From positions 1,612,001 to 1,676,000 of the forward strand of contig NZ_CP059163.1 in the NCBI RefSeq assembly GCF_013466785.1: a DNA stretch of 64,000 nt, read 5' to 3'. The notes under the pieces were generated by a model. It saw only the letters and a program-made list of their open reading frames with translations, searched no databases and was not told the DNA's origin. This document shows positions 44,611 to 53,667 of this stretch, in pieces; positions within the stretch are counted from its first letter, which is position 1; the number at the start of each line of letters is the position of its first letter. The translations under genes were made by a program, and so were the position numbers. Source of the stretch: Nocardioides marinisabuli. GTDB lineage: Bacteria > Actinomycetota > Actinomycetes > Propionibacteriales > Nocardioidaceae.

Positions 44611-46083
44611 ATGAGCGTGAGCACCCTCGACGACCTGCGCCTCGGCACCCGGTTCGCCGACGTCCTGCCCGAGCTGGCGGTGCGCTGGCAGGCCGAGGAG
44701 GCACCCGAGCCGCAGCTGGTGGTGCTCAACGAGCCCCTGGCCCGCGAGCTGGGGCTCGACCCGGGGTGGCTGCGCACCGAGGCCGGGGTGCGGCTGCTGG
44801 TCGGGGCCGACGTGCCCGAGGGCGCGACCCCGGTGGCCCAGGGGTACGCCGGCCACCAGTTCGGCGGCTACTCCCCGCGCCTGGGCGACGGGCGGGCGCT
44901 GCTGCTCGGTGAGCTGGCCGGCCCCGACGGCGACCTGCGCGACCTGCACCTCAAGGGCTCGGGCCGCACCCCGTGGGCCCGCGGTGGCGACGGGCTCGCC
45001 GCGCTCGGCCCGATGCTGCGCGAGCACGTCATCAGCGAGGCCATGCACGCGCTGGGCATCCCCACCACGCGCTCGTTGGCGGTGGTGGCCACCGGCCGCG
45101 GTGTGCACCGCGACCAGGTCCTGCCCGGCGCGGTGCTGGCCCGGGTCGCGGCCAGCCACCTGCGCGTCGGCAGCTTCCAGTACGCCCGCGCCACCGGCGA
45201 CCTCGACCTGCTGCGCCGCCTCGCCGACCACGCGATCGAGCGCCACCACCCGGCCGCGCGCGCCGCCGGCCTCGGGGGAGCGGCGTACCTGGCGCTGCTG
45301 GAGGGGGTCGCGGCCGCCCAGGCCCGGCTGGTCGCCCGGTGGGTGCTGGTCGGCTTCGTGCACGGTGTGATGAACACCGACAACATGACGATCTCGGGCG
45401 AGAGCATCGACTACGGGCCGTGCGCGTTCCTCGACGCCTACGACCCGAGCACGGTCTTCAGCTCGATCGACACCGGCGGTCGCTACGCCTTCCGCAACCA
45501 GCCCGCGGCCGCGCAGTGGAACCTGGCCCGGCTCGCCGAGGCGCTGCTGCCGCTGATCGACGACGACGAGGAGCGCGCCGTGGCCGCGGCCACCGCCGCC
45601 CTCGAGCGCTTCGCGCCGGCCTACACCGAGGCCTTCACGTCGGGCGCGGCCGCCAAGCTCGGGCTGCCCGAGGGGTTGGAGCAGGCCGTCGTCGCGCCCC
45701 TGGTCGAGGACCTGCTGGGCCTGATGGCCGCGGCGCGCGTCGACCACACGTCGTTCTGGCGCTCGCTGGCCGACGCGGCGCGCGGCGAGGCCGAGGGCGT
45801 GCGCGGGGTGGTGCTCGACCTGCCCGGCCTCGACGCGTGGCTCGAGCGCTGGCGGGCGCTGGACCCCGACGGCGACGCGATGGACCGGGTCAACCCGGTC
45901 TACGTGCCGCGCAACCACCTGGTCGAGGAGGCCCTCGAGGCCGCCACCGCGGGCGACCTGGCGCCGCTGCACCGGCTGCTCGACGCGGTCACCGCGCCGT
46001 ACGACGAGCGGCCGGGGCTGGCGGCGTACGCGCAGCCGGGGCCGGAGGGGGCCGGGCCCTACGTGACGTTCTGCGGCACCTGA
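44611..46083 (+). CDS. selO: SelO/YdiU family protein adenylyltransferase
   Basis: 490-aa pseudokinase-fold enzyme that transfers AMP to protein hydroxyls in redox homeostasis (known for the family). Motifs: [47 protein letters not shown] with catalytic Asn/Asp, DYGPCAFLD. It ends with TFCGT, the conserved C-terminal Cys of the family. ATG at 44611 is 7 nt after TAGCGT. The last 25 bases overlap the 3' end of the convergent TetR gene. Confidence 0.94.
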   Translation: MSVSTLDDLRLGTRFADVLPELAVRWQAEEAPEPQLVVLNEPLARELGLDPGWLRTEAGVRLLVGADVPEGATPVAQGYAGHQFGGYSPRLGDGRALLLGELAGPDGDLRDLHLKGSGRTPWARGGDGLAALGPMLREHVISEAMHALGIPTTRSLAVVATGRGVHRDQVLPGAVLARVAASHLRVGSFQYARATGDLDLLRRLADHAIERHHPAARAAGLGGAAYLALLEGVAAAQARLVARWVLVGFVHGVMNTDNMTISGESIDYGPCAFLDAYDPSTVFSSIDTGGRYAFRNQPAAAQWNLARLAEALLPLIDDDEERAVAAATAALERFAPAYTEAFTSGAAAKLGLPEGLEQAVVAPLVEDLLGLMAAARVDHTSFWRSLADAARGEAEGVRGVVLDLPGLDAWLERWRALDPDGDAMDRVNPVYVPRNHLVEEALEAATAGDLAPLHRLLDAVTAPYDERPGLAAYAQPGPEGAGPYVTFCGT

Positions 46084-46640
46084 GCGTCCACCGGCTCCAG
46101 GCCCAGCGCGCCCAGCGCCATCCGGTGCAGCAGCTCGCCCATCGCGGGGTCGGGCAGCAGCGCGCTGTGCGGGGTGGAGTTGATCAGCCCGAAGGTGGCG
46201 TGCGCGGTCGCGCGCGCCTGCTCGAGACCGAGACCGGGGTGCACCGAGCGCAGCTGGGTGGCCCACACGTCGACGTACTCGCGCTGCAGGGCGCGCACCT
46301 GCTCGCGCGCCTGCTCGGGCAACGACTCCCAGTCACGGTCCTGCACGACGATGAGCGGGCGGTGGCGCAGCGCGAAGTCGACGTGCCAGTCGACCAGCGC
46401 CACCACCGCGGCCCGGGCGTCGGGCGCCGCGGCGGCCCGCTCGCGGCCCACCTCGAGCAGCTGCTCGCTGATCGAGACCAGCATCGCGGCCAGCACGGCG
46501 TCCTTGGAGGCGAAGTGCTTGTAGAGCGCGGGCCCGGAGACCCCGCAGGCGGCGCCCAGGTCGGCCACCGAGACCCCGTGGAAGCCGCGCTTGGCGAACA
46601 GCTCGGCCGCGGTGGCCAGGATCTGCTCGCGCCGGGACAT
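46059..46640 (-). CDS. TetR family regulator of the leucine-catabolic carboxylase operon
   Basis: 193 aa, [26 protein letters not shown] near the N-terminus and a helical effector domain. It lies divergent to the acyl-CoA carboxylase genes; the operator GGTTA-N8-TAACC overlaps both its own -10 and theirs, so it should repress both. Placement matches mycobacterial TetR regulators beside accA1/accD1. ATG 46640 is 7 nt after TAACCT; an in-frame ATG 21 bases upstream lies within the operator and was rejected. Confidence 0.92.
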   Translation of the reverse strand: MSRREQILATAAELFAKRGFHGVSVADLGAACGVSGPALYKHFASKDAVLAAMLVSISEQLLEVGRERAAAAPDARAAVVALVDWHVDFALRHRPLIVVQDRDWESLPEQAREQVRALQREYVDVWATQLRSVHPGLGLEQARATAHATFGLINSTPHSALLPDPAMGELLHRMALGALGLEPVDAQVPQNVT

Positions 46641-46647
46641 GCCCCCG

Positions 46648-46653
46648 AGGTTA
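46648..46653 (-). promoter_or_regulatory. -10 box, leucine-locus TetR
   Basis: TAACCT, 7 nt before ATG 46640, inside operator 1. Confidence 0.65.
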
Positions 46654-46666
46654 TCGCCCATTAACC
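46649..46666. promoter_or_regulatory. TetR operator 1 (GGTTA-N8-TAACC)
   Basis: 18-bp dyad overlapping the -10 of the TetR gene (TAACCT on the minus strand, 46648-46653). Same half-sites and spacing as operator 2 at 46794. Confidence 0.75.
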
Positions 46667-46679
46667 CCGACCCGGCTCA

Positions 46680-46780
46680 TATCTCGCGCCCACCCGGCGC
46701 GAACCGGCACCCGGGGCGTCGGTTCGGGCCGGCTCGGCGGGAGATTCGGGACGGGTCAGCGTGAGATTTGCGACGGGTCG
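46680..46780. repeat. 22-bp repeat, family B, locus 1 (inverted arrangement)
   Basis: One unit in one orientation (46680-46701) and, after about 20 bases, two and a half units in the other (46723-46744, 46745-46766, 46767-46780). Diverged from the units at 62544-62609. Sits between the two TetR operators. Confidence 0.7.
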
Positions 46781-46793
46781 TGGTGGTGGGGGA

Positions 46794-46811
46794 GGTTAAT
46801 GATCGCTAACC
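46794..46811. promoter_or_regulatory. TetR operator 2 (GGTTA-N8-TAACC)
   Basis: 18-bp dyad overlapping the -10 box TAACCT (46807-46812) of the carboxylase operon, identical half-sites to operator 1. Confidence 0.78.
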
Positions 46812-46812
46812 T
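46807..46812 (+). promoter_or_regulatory. -10 box, carboxylase operon
   Basis: TAACCT, 6 nt before GTG 46819, inside operator 2. Confidence 0.65.
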
Positions 46813-46818
46813 GAGCGC

Positions 46819-48384
46819 GTGAGCGATCTCAAGGACCTCGTCGACGACCTGCGCGAGCGGCTGGCGACGGCACGGACGGGCGGCAGCGAGTCGGCGCGGG
46901 CCAAGCACACCGGGCGCGGCAAGATGCTGGCCCGCGAGCGCGTCGACCGCCTCCTCGACACCGGCAGCCCGTTCCTCGAGCTGAGCCCGCTGGCGGCGAC
47001 CGAGATGTACGGCGCCCCGGGGGAGACGCCGGTGCCCAGCGCCGGCATCGTGACCGGCATCGGCCGCATCCACGGCCGCGAGTGCGTCGTCGTCGCCAAC
47101 GACGCCACCGTCAAGGGCGGCACCTACTACCCGATGACGGTCAAGAAGCACCTGCGCGCCCAGACCATCGCCGCCGAGAACCACCTGCCGTGCGTCTACC
47201 TCGTCGACTCCGGCGGCGCGTTCCTGCCGATGCAGGACGAGGTCTTCCCCGACCGCGAGCACTTCGGCCGGATCTTCTTCAACCAGGCCAACATGTCGGC
47301 CGCCGGCATCCCGCAGATCGCCAGCGTGATGGGCTCGTGCACCGCCGGCGGCGCCTACGTGCCGGCGATGAGCGACGAGACCGTTATCGTCAAGGGGCAG
47401 GGCACGATCTTCCTGGGCGGCCCGCCGCTGGTGAAAGCCGCGACCGGCGAGGTCGTCACCGCCGAGGAGCTCGGCGGCGGCGACGTGCACGCGCGCACCT
47501 CCGGCGTGGTCGACCACCTCGCCGACGACGACGCCCACGCGCTCGCGATCGTGCGCAGCGTCATCGGCACCCTGCCCCCGGCCCGGCCGCACCGCACCCC
47601 GGCCGCCGAGGTCGAGGAGCCGCACGAGCCGCCCGAGTCGCTCTACGACGTGGTGCCCACCGACACCCGCACGCCGTACGACGTGCGCGAGGTGATCAGG
47701 CGGGTCGTCGACGGCAGCCGCTTCCACGAGTTCAAGAAGCTCTACGGCGACACCCTGGTCTGCGGGTTCGCCCGCATCTGGGGCCACGAGGTCGGCATCG
47801 TGGCCAACAACGGCATCCTCTTCAGCGAGTCGGCGCTCAAGGGCGCCCACTTCATCGAGCTGTGCAACCAGCGCGGCATCCCGCTGGTCTTCCTGCAGAA
47901 CATCTCCGGCTTCATGGTCGGGCGCGAGTACGAGAACAACGGCATCGCCCGCGACGGCGCCAAGCTGGTCACCGCGGTCGCCTGCAGCGTGGTGCCGAAG
48001 TTCACCGTCGTCATCGGCGGCTCGTACGGCGCCGGCAACTACGGCATGTGCGGGCGGGCCTACGACCCGCGCTTCCTGTGGATGTGGCCCAACGCCCGGA
48101 TCTCGGTGATGGGCGGCGAGCAGGCGGCCGGGGTGCTCTCCACGGTGCGCCGCGACGGGATCGAGGCCCGGGGCGAGGAGTGGAGCGCCGAGGACGAGGA
48201 GCAGTTCAAGGCCCCGATCCGCGAGCAGTACGAGACCCAGGGCTCGCCCTACTACGCCACCGCTCGACTCTGGGACGACGGCGTCATCGACCCCGCCGAC
48301 ACCCGCCGCGTGCTCGGGATGGGCCTCGCGGCCACGGCGTACACGCCGATCCCCGAGCCCCGCTACGGCATCTTCCGAATGTGA
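46819..48384 (+). CDS. acyl-CoA carboxylase beta subunit, methylcrotonyl-CoA carboxylase type
   Basis: 521-aa carboxyltransferase subunit: biotin-borne CO2 is transferred to the acyl-CoA. Family blocks [53 protein letters not shown] and [20 protein letters not shown] are closest to MccB/AccD1 rather than propionyl-CoA carboxylase. With MccA and HMG-CoA lyase downstream, a leucine-degradation role (3-methylcrotonyl-CoA) is well supported. GTG lies 6 nt after TAACCT. Confidence 0.95.
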   Translation: MSDLKDLVDDLRERLATARTGGSESARAKHTGRGKMLARERVDRLLDTGSPFLELSPLAATEMYGAPGETPVPSAGIVTGIGRIHGRECVVVANDATVKGGTYYPMTVKKHLRAQTIAAENHLPCVYLVDSGGAFLPMQDEVFPDREHFGRIFFNQANMSAAGIPQIASVMGSCTAGGAYVPAMSDETVIVKGQGTIFLGGPPLVKAATGEVVTAEELGGGDVHARTSGVVDHLADDDAHALAIVRSVIGTLPPARPHRTPAAEVEEPHEPPESLYDVVPTDTRTPYDVREVIRRVVDGSRFHEFKKLYGDTLVCGFARIWGHEVGIVANNGILFSESALKGAHFIELCNQRGIPLVFLQNISGFMVGREYENNGIARDGAKLVTAVACSVVPKFTVVIGGSYGAGNYGMCGRAYDPRFLWMWPNARISVMGGEQAAGVLSTVRRDGIEARGEEWSAEDEEQFKAPIREQYETQGSPYYATARLWDDGVIDPADTRRVLGMGLAATAYTPIPEPRYGIFRM

Positions 48385-48395
48385 TGGAGACACAC

Positions 48396-50345
48396 ATGCA
48401 CACGCTCCTGGTCGCCAACCGCGGCGAGATCGCCCGACGGGTGCTGGTCACCGCGCGCCGCCTCGGCTGGCGCACCGTGGCCCTGCACACCGACCTCGAC
48501 GCCGGCGCGCTGCACGTCACCGAGGCCGACGTCGCGGTGCGGGTCGGCTCCTACCTCGACATCGACGAGGTGGTCGCCGCGGCCCGTGACTCCGGCGCCG
48601 GCTACGTCCACCCCGGCTACGGCTTCCTCTCCGAGCGCGCCCCCTTCGCCCGCGCGCTCGCCGAGGCCGGCCTCACCCTGGTCGGCCCGACCGCCGAGGT
48701 GATGGACGCGATGGGCCGCAAGGACGCCGCGCGCGACATCGCGGTCGAGGCCGGCGTGCCCGTCGTGCCGTCGTACGACCTGGCCGACGACCCGGCCTCG
48801 TTCGCCTACCCCGTGCTGGTCAAGGCCGCCGCGGGCGGCGGCGGCAAGGGCATGCGGGTGGTCCGCTCGGCGGGCGAGTACGCCGAGGCGCTGGGCGCCG
48901 CGCAGCGCGAGGCGCGCTCGTCGTTCGGCGACGACACGATGCTCATCGAGAAGTACGTCGAGTCGGGTCGCCACGTCGAGGTGCAGGTCATGGGGGACAC
49001 CCACGGCCACGTGGTGCACCTCTTCGAGCGCGACTGCTCCACCCAGCGCCGCCACCAGAAGGTGCTGGAGGAGGCGCCCGCGCCCACGATCAGCGAGGAG
49101 CAGCGGGCCGCGATCACCGCCTCGGCCGTCGCGCTGGCCGCGCAGGTGGGCTACACCGGCGCCGGCACGGTCGAGTTCCTGCTCGACAACGCGACCGGCG
49201 AGTTCTACTTCCTCGAGATGAACACCCGCCTGCAGGTCGAGCACCCGGTCACCGAGGAGGTCGCGCGGGTGCGCGGCGAGCGGGTCGACCTGGTCGCGCT
49301 GCAGCTGCAGGTGGCCACCGGCGAGCCGCTCGGCTTCGACCAGGACGACGTGACCCTCGAGGGCCACGCGATCGAGGCGCGCGTCTACGCCGAGGACTCC
49401 TTCGGCGGGTTCCTGCCGCAGGCCGGCCGCGCCTCCCTGGTGCGCTGGCCGGCCGCCGTCGAGCGTGCCGGCACCCGGGTGCGGGTCGACCACGCGCTGG
49501 TCTCGGGCCAGGAGGTCTCCACCGCCTACGACCCGATGCTGGGCAAGGTCGTGGTGTGGGGCGCCGACCGCGAGGCGGCGCGCACCGGCCTGGTCGCCGC
49601 CCTCGACGACACCGCCGTGCTGGGCCTGACCACCAACACCGGCTTCCTGCGCGCGCTGGCCGCCGGTGCGGAGTTCCGCGACGCCACCATCGACACCGCC
49701 TGGCTCGACCGCCACGAGGTGCCCGCCCCCGACGGCGACCTGGCCCGGGTCTTCGCGGCCTGGACCCAGGTGCTCCTCGACACCCTGCCCGCCGCCGGCG
49801 CGGGCCCGGGCGGGGCCGCCGCCGGCAGCTGGCACGCCGACGGCTGGCGGATGGGGGCCGACCCGGCCCCCGACACCGTCACCCTCGACGGGCACAGCCT
49901 GGTCGTCGACCGGCACCGCGGGCGCGTCGACGACCACCGCGTCCAGGAGGTCTCGGTCGCCGACCACACCGTGCACCTGATCGTCGACGGCCACGCCGAG
50001 CACGCCGTGCTCGACGTGCGCTCCGGCGACGTCGAGGTCGCCCACCGCGGCCAGCGCTGGGCCTGGCAGCGCCCCGACCCGTTCGCCGACCACGGCCCCG
50101 AGGCCGGCGACGGCTCCCTGGTCGCGCCGATGCCCGGCACCGTCCTCGACGTCCGCGTCGAGCAGGGCCAGCAGGTCGCGGAGGGCGACGTGCTCGGCGT
50201 GCTCGAGGCGATGAAGATGGAGCTCGCGCTCACCGCGCCCTTCGCCGGCACGGTCACCACCGTCGACGCCACCACGGGGCGCCAGGTGCCCCTGGGGCAC
50301 GTGTTGTTCCACGTGGAACCAACGGGCCAGGAGGAGCAGGGATGA
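48396..50345 (+). CDS. acyl-CoA carboxylase alpha subunit, biotin carboxylase plus BCCP
   Basis: 649 aa. Biotin carboxylase with ATP-grasp loop AAAGGGGKGMRVV and EMNTRLQVEHPVTEEV, a linker domain, and a C-terminal biotinyl domain with EAMKME (biotin Lys607). Partner of the preceding beta subunit. ATG 48396 has GGAG 5 nt upstream; an in-frame ATG at 48384 overlapping the previous stop is an alternative giving four more residues. Confidence 0.95.
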   Translation: MHTLLVANRGEIARRVLVTARRLGWRTVALHTDLDAGALHVTEADVAVRVGSYLDIDEVVAAARDSGAGYVHPGYGFLSERAPFARALAEAGLTLVGPTAEVMDAMGRKDAARDIAVEAGVPVVPSYDLADDPASFAYPVLVKAAAGGGGKGMRVVRSAGEYAEALGAAQREARSSFGDDTMLIEKYVESGRHVEVQVMGDTHGHVVHLFERDCSTQRRHQKVLEEAPAPTISEEQRAAITASAVALAAQVGYTGAGTVEFLLDNATGEFYFLEMNTRLQVEHPVTEEVARVRGERVDLVALQLQVATGEPLGFDQDDVTLEGHAIEARVYAEDSFGGFLPQAGRASLVRWPAAVERAGTRVRVDHALVSGQEVSTAYDPMLGKVVVWGADREAARTGLVAALDDTAVLGLTTNTGFLRALAAGAEFRDATIDTAWLDRHEVPAPDGDLARVFAAWTQVLLDTLPAAGAGPGGAAAGSWHADGWRMGADPAPDTVTLDGHSLVVDRHRGRVDDHRVQEVSVADHTVHLIVDGHAEHAVLDVRSGDVEVAHRGQRWAWQRPDPFADHGPEAGDGSLVAPMPGTVLDVRVEQGQQVAEGDVLGVLEAMKMELALTAPFAGTVTTVDATTGRQVPLGHVLFHVEPTGQEEQG

Positions 50346-51337
50346 CCACCACCCCCGACCGCGAGCCCGCCATCGGCGCCCTGCCCATGCGGGTGCCGGC
50401 ACCCGGCCTGCCCGAGCGGGTCACGATCTACGAGGTCGGCCCCCGCGACGGCCTGCAGAACGAGCAGGCGCTGGTGCCCCTGGCCACCAAGGCCGCGTTC
50501 GTACGACGGCTGGTCGCCGCCGGGCTGCCGGTGGTGGAGGCCACCAGCTTCGTGCACCCGAAGTGGGTGCCCCAGCTCGCCGACGCCGCCGAGCTCGTGG
50601 CGCTGCTCGAGGCCGACGACCAGCTCGGCGACGCGGCCCGCGACCTGCCGGTGCTGGTGCCCAACGAGCGCGGCCTCGACCGGGCGCTCGAGCTCGGGAT
50701 GCGCCACGTCGCGATCTTCGGCTCGGCCACCGAGACGTTCGCCGCCAAGAACCTCAACCGCACCCTGGCCTCGCAGATGGAGATGTTCGAGCCCACCGTG
50801 GCCCGCGCCCGCGAGGCCGGGCTCGACGTGCGCGCCTACGTCTCCATGTGCTTCGGCGACCCCTGGGAGGGGCCGGTGCCGATCGAGCAGGTCGTCACCG
50901 CGGGCCGTCAGCTGCTCGACCTCGGCGCCTCCCAGCTGAGCCTCGGCGACACCATCGGCGTCGGCACCGCCGGCCACGTCACGGCGCTCGTCGAGGCCTT
51001 CGGCGCGGCCGGCGTCGGCCCCGAGCGGCTCGCGCTGCACTTCCACGACACCTACGGCCAGGCGCTGAGCAACGTGCAGGCCGGGCTGCGCGCCGGCGTG
51101 ACGACGTACGACGCCTCGGCGGGCGGCCTGGGCGGCTGCCCCTACGCCGTGAGCGCGACCGGCAACCTGGCCACCGAGGACCTGGTGTGGCTGCTCGACG
51201 GTCTCGGCATCGAGCACGGGGTCGACCTCGAGGCGTTGGTGGCGACCAGCACCTGGATGGCCGGCGAGCTCGGACGACCCAGCCCGTCGGCCGTCGTTCG
51301 GGCCCTCGGGGCCGATCGGGCACAATCACCCGCGTGA
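50342..51337 (+). CDS. hydroxymethylglutaryl-CoA lyase
   Basis: 331-aa TIM-barrel lyase cleaving HMG-CoA to acetyl-CoA and acetoacetate, the last step of leucine degradation. Motifs YEVGPRDGLQNE, metal ligands HFHDTYG and the signature GGLGGCPYA with the active-site Cys. The ATG overlaps the MccA stop (ATGA), and the stop overlaps the GTG of a sulfotransferase-like gene. Confidence 0.95.
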   Translation: MTTTPDREPAIGALPMRVPAPGLPERVTIYEVGPRDGLQNEQALVPLATKAAFVRRLVAAGLPVVEATSFVHPKWVPQLADAAELVALLEADDQLGDAARDLPVLVPNERGLDRALELGMRHVAIFGSATETFAAKNLNRTLASQMEMFEPTVARAREAGLDVRAYVSMCFGDPWEGPVPIEQVVTAGRQLLDLGASQLSLGDTIGVGTAGHVTALVEAFGAAGVGPERLALHFHDTYGQALSNVQAGLRAGVTTYDASAGGLGGCPYAVSATGNLATEDLVWLLDGLGIEHGVDLEALVATSTWMAGELGRPSPSAVVRALGADRAQSPA

Positions 51338-52437
51338 GCAACCGACGCGTCTACCTGCACATCGGCGCGCCGAAGACCGGCACGACCTACCTGCAGGACC
51401 GGCTGGCCCGTAACGCGAAGTCGCTGGCTTCCCACGGCGTCACGCTGCCGACCCGTAGCCCCGTGGTGAGCCCGGGCCTCTTCCACTTCCGCGCGGCGCT
51501 CGACCTGCTCGGCCAGGACTGGGGCGGCGAGCCCGGCCACGCCGAGGGCAGCTGGGAGGCCCTGGTGCGGCGGGTCAAGCGCAGCAGCGGCACCGTCATC
51601 ATCAGCCACGAGATCCTGGCGCCCGCCCCGGCCGAGGCGGTGGCCCGCGCCAAGCGCGACCTGGGCGGCGGCGACGACGTGCACGTCGTCTACTCGGTGC
51701 GCGACCTGGGCCGCCAGCTGCCGGCCGCCTGGCAGGAGAGCATCAAGCAGGGCCGCAAGTGGACCTACCGCCAGTTCCTCAAGAAGGTGCGCCAGCGCCA
51801 GCCCTGGTTCTACCGCTCCTTCGACCTGCCCTCGGTGCTCGGCACCTGGAGCGCGGGCCTGCCCCCCGAGAACATCCACGTCGTCACCGTGCCCCAGCGC
51901 GGCAGCGCCGCCGCCCCCGACGAGCTGTGGCGCCGGTTCTGCACCGCCTTCGGCATCGACCCGGCCTGGGCGCCCGAGGAGTCCGAGCGGCGCAACCCCT
52001 CGCTCGGGGCGGCCGAGACGGTGCTGCTGCGCCGGCTCAACAAGCGGCTGGGGCGCCGTACCCGCCGCGAGGTCACCTACGACGCGCTGGTGCGCGACCT
52101 GCTCGCCGAGCAGGAGCTCGCCGGCCGCAAGGGCGCCGCGCCGCTGGGCCTGCCGCCCAAGATGTACGACTGGGCCGAGGACGAGGCCGAGCGCTGGATC
52201 GAGTACGTCGAGGGCTCGGGCGTGCAGGTCCTCGGCGACGTCGCCGACCTGCGCCCCCAGCGCCCCGCCGAGGGCACCGGCTGGGTCAACCCCGACAAGA
52301 TCTCGGCGCGCGAGCAGCTCTCGGTGGCCGTCGACGCGCTGACCGCGATGACCCGCGAGGCCGCGCGCCGCGAGGACCCCGACCAGCAGCTGGTCAACCG
52401 GGTGCGTTCGCAGGCCCGGCGGCTGCGCGACCAGTGA
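51334..52437 (+). CDS. sulfotransferase-like protein 1
   Basis: 367 aa. N-terminal P-loop-like 5'-phosphosulfate motif APKTGTTYLQ (residues 12-21) and a conserved SVRDLGRQLPAAWQESIKQG that would hold the 3'-phosphate-binding Arg/Ser. The C-terminal 80 residues are helical. It resembles the second copy at 53664 throughout. The overlap with HMG-CoA lyase suggests co-transcription, though CACAAT 7 nt before the GTG may be its own weak -10. Acceptor unknown. Confidence 0.85.
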   Translation: MSNRRVYLHIGAPKTGTTYLQDRLARNAKSLASHGVTLPTRSPVVSPGLFHFRAALDLLGQDWGGEPGHAEGSWEALVRRVKRSSGTVIISHEILAPAPAEAVARAKRDLGGGDDVHVVYSVRDLGRQLPAAWQESIKQGRKWTYRQFLKKVRQRQPWFYRSFDLPSVLGTWSAGLPPENIHVVTVPQRGSAAAPDELWRRFCTAFGIDPAWAPEESERRNPSLGAAETVLLRRLNKRLGRRTRREVTYDALVRDLLAEQELAGRKGAAPLGLPPKMYDWAEDEAERWIEYVEGSGVQVLGDVADLRPQRPAEGTGWVNPDKISAREQLSVAVDALTAMTREAARREDPDQQLVNRVRSQARRLRDQ

Positions 52438-52575
52438 GCGAGCGGCCCTCCGGACCTGCCGGGGACCCGGCGGGACCCGGAGGGCGAGCGCCGGGCCTGG
52501 GCCTGGGTCGCCCACCTGCGCGAGGGCGGTGCGACGCCGTGGTCGCAGTGGGCCGCGACCGGTGAGCGCAGCGGC

Positions 52576-53667
52576 CGGGTGCTGCCCGGCGCCCAGCAGC
52601 TGGAGCTGCTGCGACGCCTCAACGTGGCCGGTCGGCCCGGCCGGGCGCTGGCCCGCCGGGTGCTGGAGGCCAGCGCGCCCGGCCGGGGCCGGCCCGACCT
52701 CGAGCTGCTCGGCGCCGCGCCGCTGTCGCGCTTCGGCCCGGCGCCGGTCGACCCCGCGCAGCTGCCGGCCGACGAGCTGATCCGGGTCGCCACCAGCCTG
52801 CTCGCCGAGGACCTCGTGGCGCGCCCGCTGCCGGCGGCCGGGCCGACCTCGGTGGCCGCCCGGCTGCGCACCGGCGCGCTGCTGCGCCGCTGGCGCCCGC
52901 GCTACCGCCTGGTCGGCGACCCGTGGCGGGCCGACGCCGCGCGCCGCCACCTCGTCGCCGCGGGCCGCCCGCCCGGCGGACCGGACCCGACCGTGCTGGT
53001 CCTCGGCGGCGGCCTCTCCTTGATGCTGGTCGACCTGTGGACCGACCGCGCCTTCTCCACCGGTGGGCCGGTGCCGTCGTGGCGCAGCTGGATGGACACC
53101 GTGGTCGAGACCGGCCGGCTGGGCCGCGGCGCCGACCCGGTCGCCTCCGCCCGCCGCTGGACCGCCCGGGTCGGCCCCGACCGGGTGCGCCTGGTGCTCG
53201 ACCCGACCGCCCTGCCGGGCGAGGTCGGCGTACGCCGGGTGCCCGCCGCGCCGCGGCTCTCCGTCGACGCCATCGACCTCGGGCGCCGCGTCGGGGGCGT
53301 GCTGGGCCTGCTGGTCACCCCGCCCGAGGGCCGCCAGGTGCTGCGCCGCGCGCTGCTGCTGCCGCGGCTGCTCGACGCGCCGGGGCCGCTGCTGGGGGTC
53401 CCGCCCGAGCACCACCGCTGGGTGGTGCGCCGCTCGCGCCGCCTGCGCGACGACCTGCTCGCGGCGCCGTACCCTGTCGTCGGCACGGTCCTGGGCCCCG
53501 CCGACGCGCTGCTCGACCACCCGCGCCGCCTGGCGGCCGCGGAGCCGGGGGAGCCGCACGACGACCGGGTGCTCGACCTGGCCGTGCGGATGCTCCTGGA
53601 GCACCCCACCGCCGACCGGCCGACCGACCACCAGCCCGACAGCCCGACACAGGAGGACCCCAGGTGA
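52576..53667 (+). CDS. unknown protein between two sulfotransferase-like genes (N-terminus probably frameshifted)
   Basis: At least 363 aa, no recognised domain; Arg/Leu/Pro-rich with LPGAQQLELLRRLNVAGRPG, a PTVLVLGGGLSLMLVDLW segment and a Pro-rich end. GTG 52576 is the first start codon in frame, but the frame upstream still reads like protein (ERRAWAWVAHLREGGATPW) back to about 52480. Dropping one G near 52490 would join it to GTG 52434, which overlaps the previous stop, so the intact gene was probably 52434-53667. The stop overlaps the next GTG. Confidence 0.7.
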   Translation, partial: RVLPGAQQLELLRRLNVAGRPGRALARRVLEASAPGRGRPDLELLGAAPLSRFGPAPVDPAQLPADELIRVATSLLAEDLVARPLPAAGPTSVAARLRTGALLRRWRPRYRLVGDPWRADAARRHLVAAGRPPGGPDPTVLVLGGGLSLMLVDLWTDRAFSTGGPVPSWRSWMDTVVETGRLGRGADPVASARRWTARVGPDRVRLVLDPTALPGEVGVRRVPAAPRLSVDAIDLGRRVGGVLGLLVTPPEGRQVLRRALLLPRLLDAPGPLLGVPPEHHRWVVRRSRRLRDDLLAAPYPVVGTVLGPADALLDHPRRLAAAEPGEPHDDRVLDLAVRMLLEHPTADRPTDHQPDSPTQEDPR

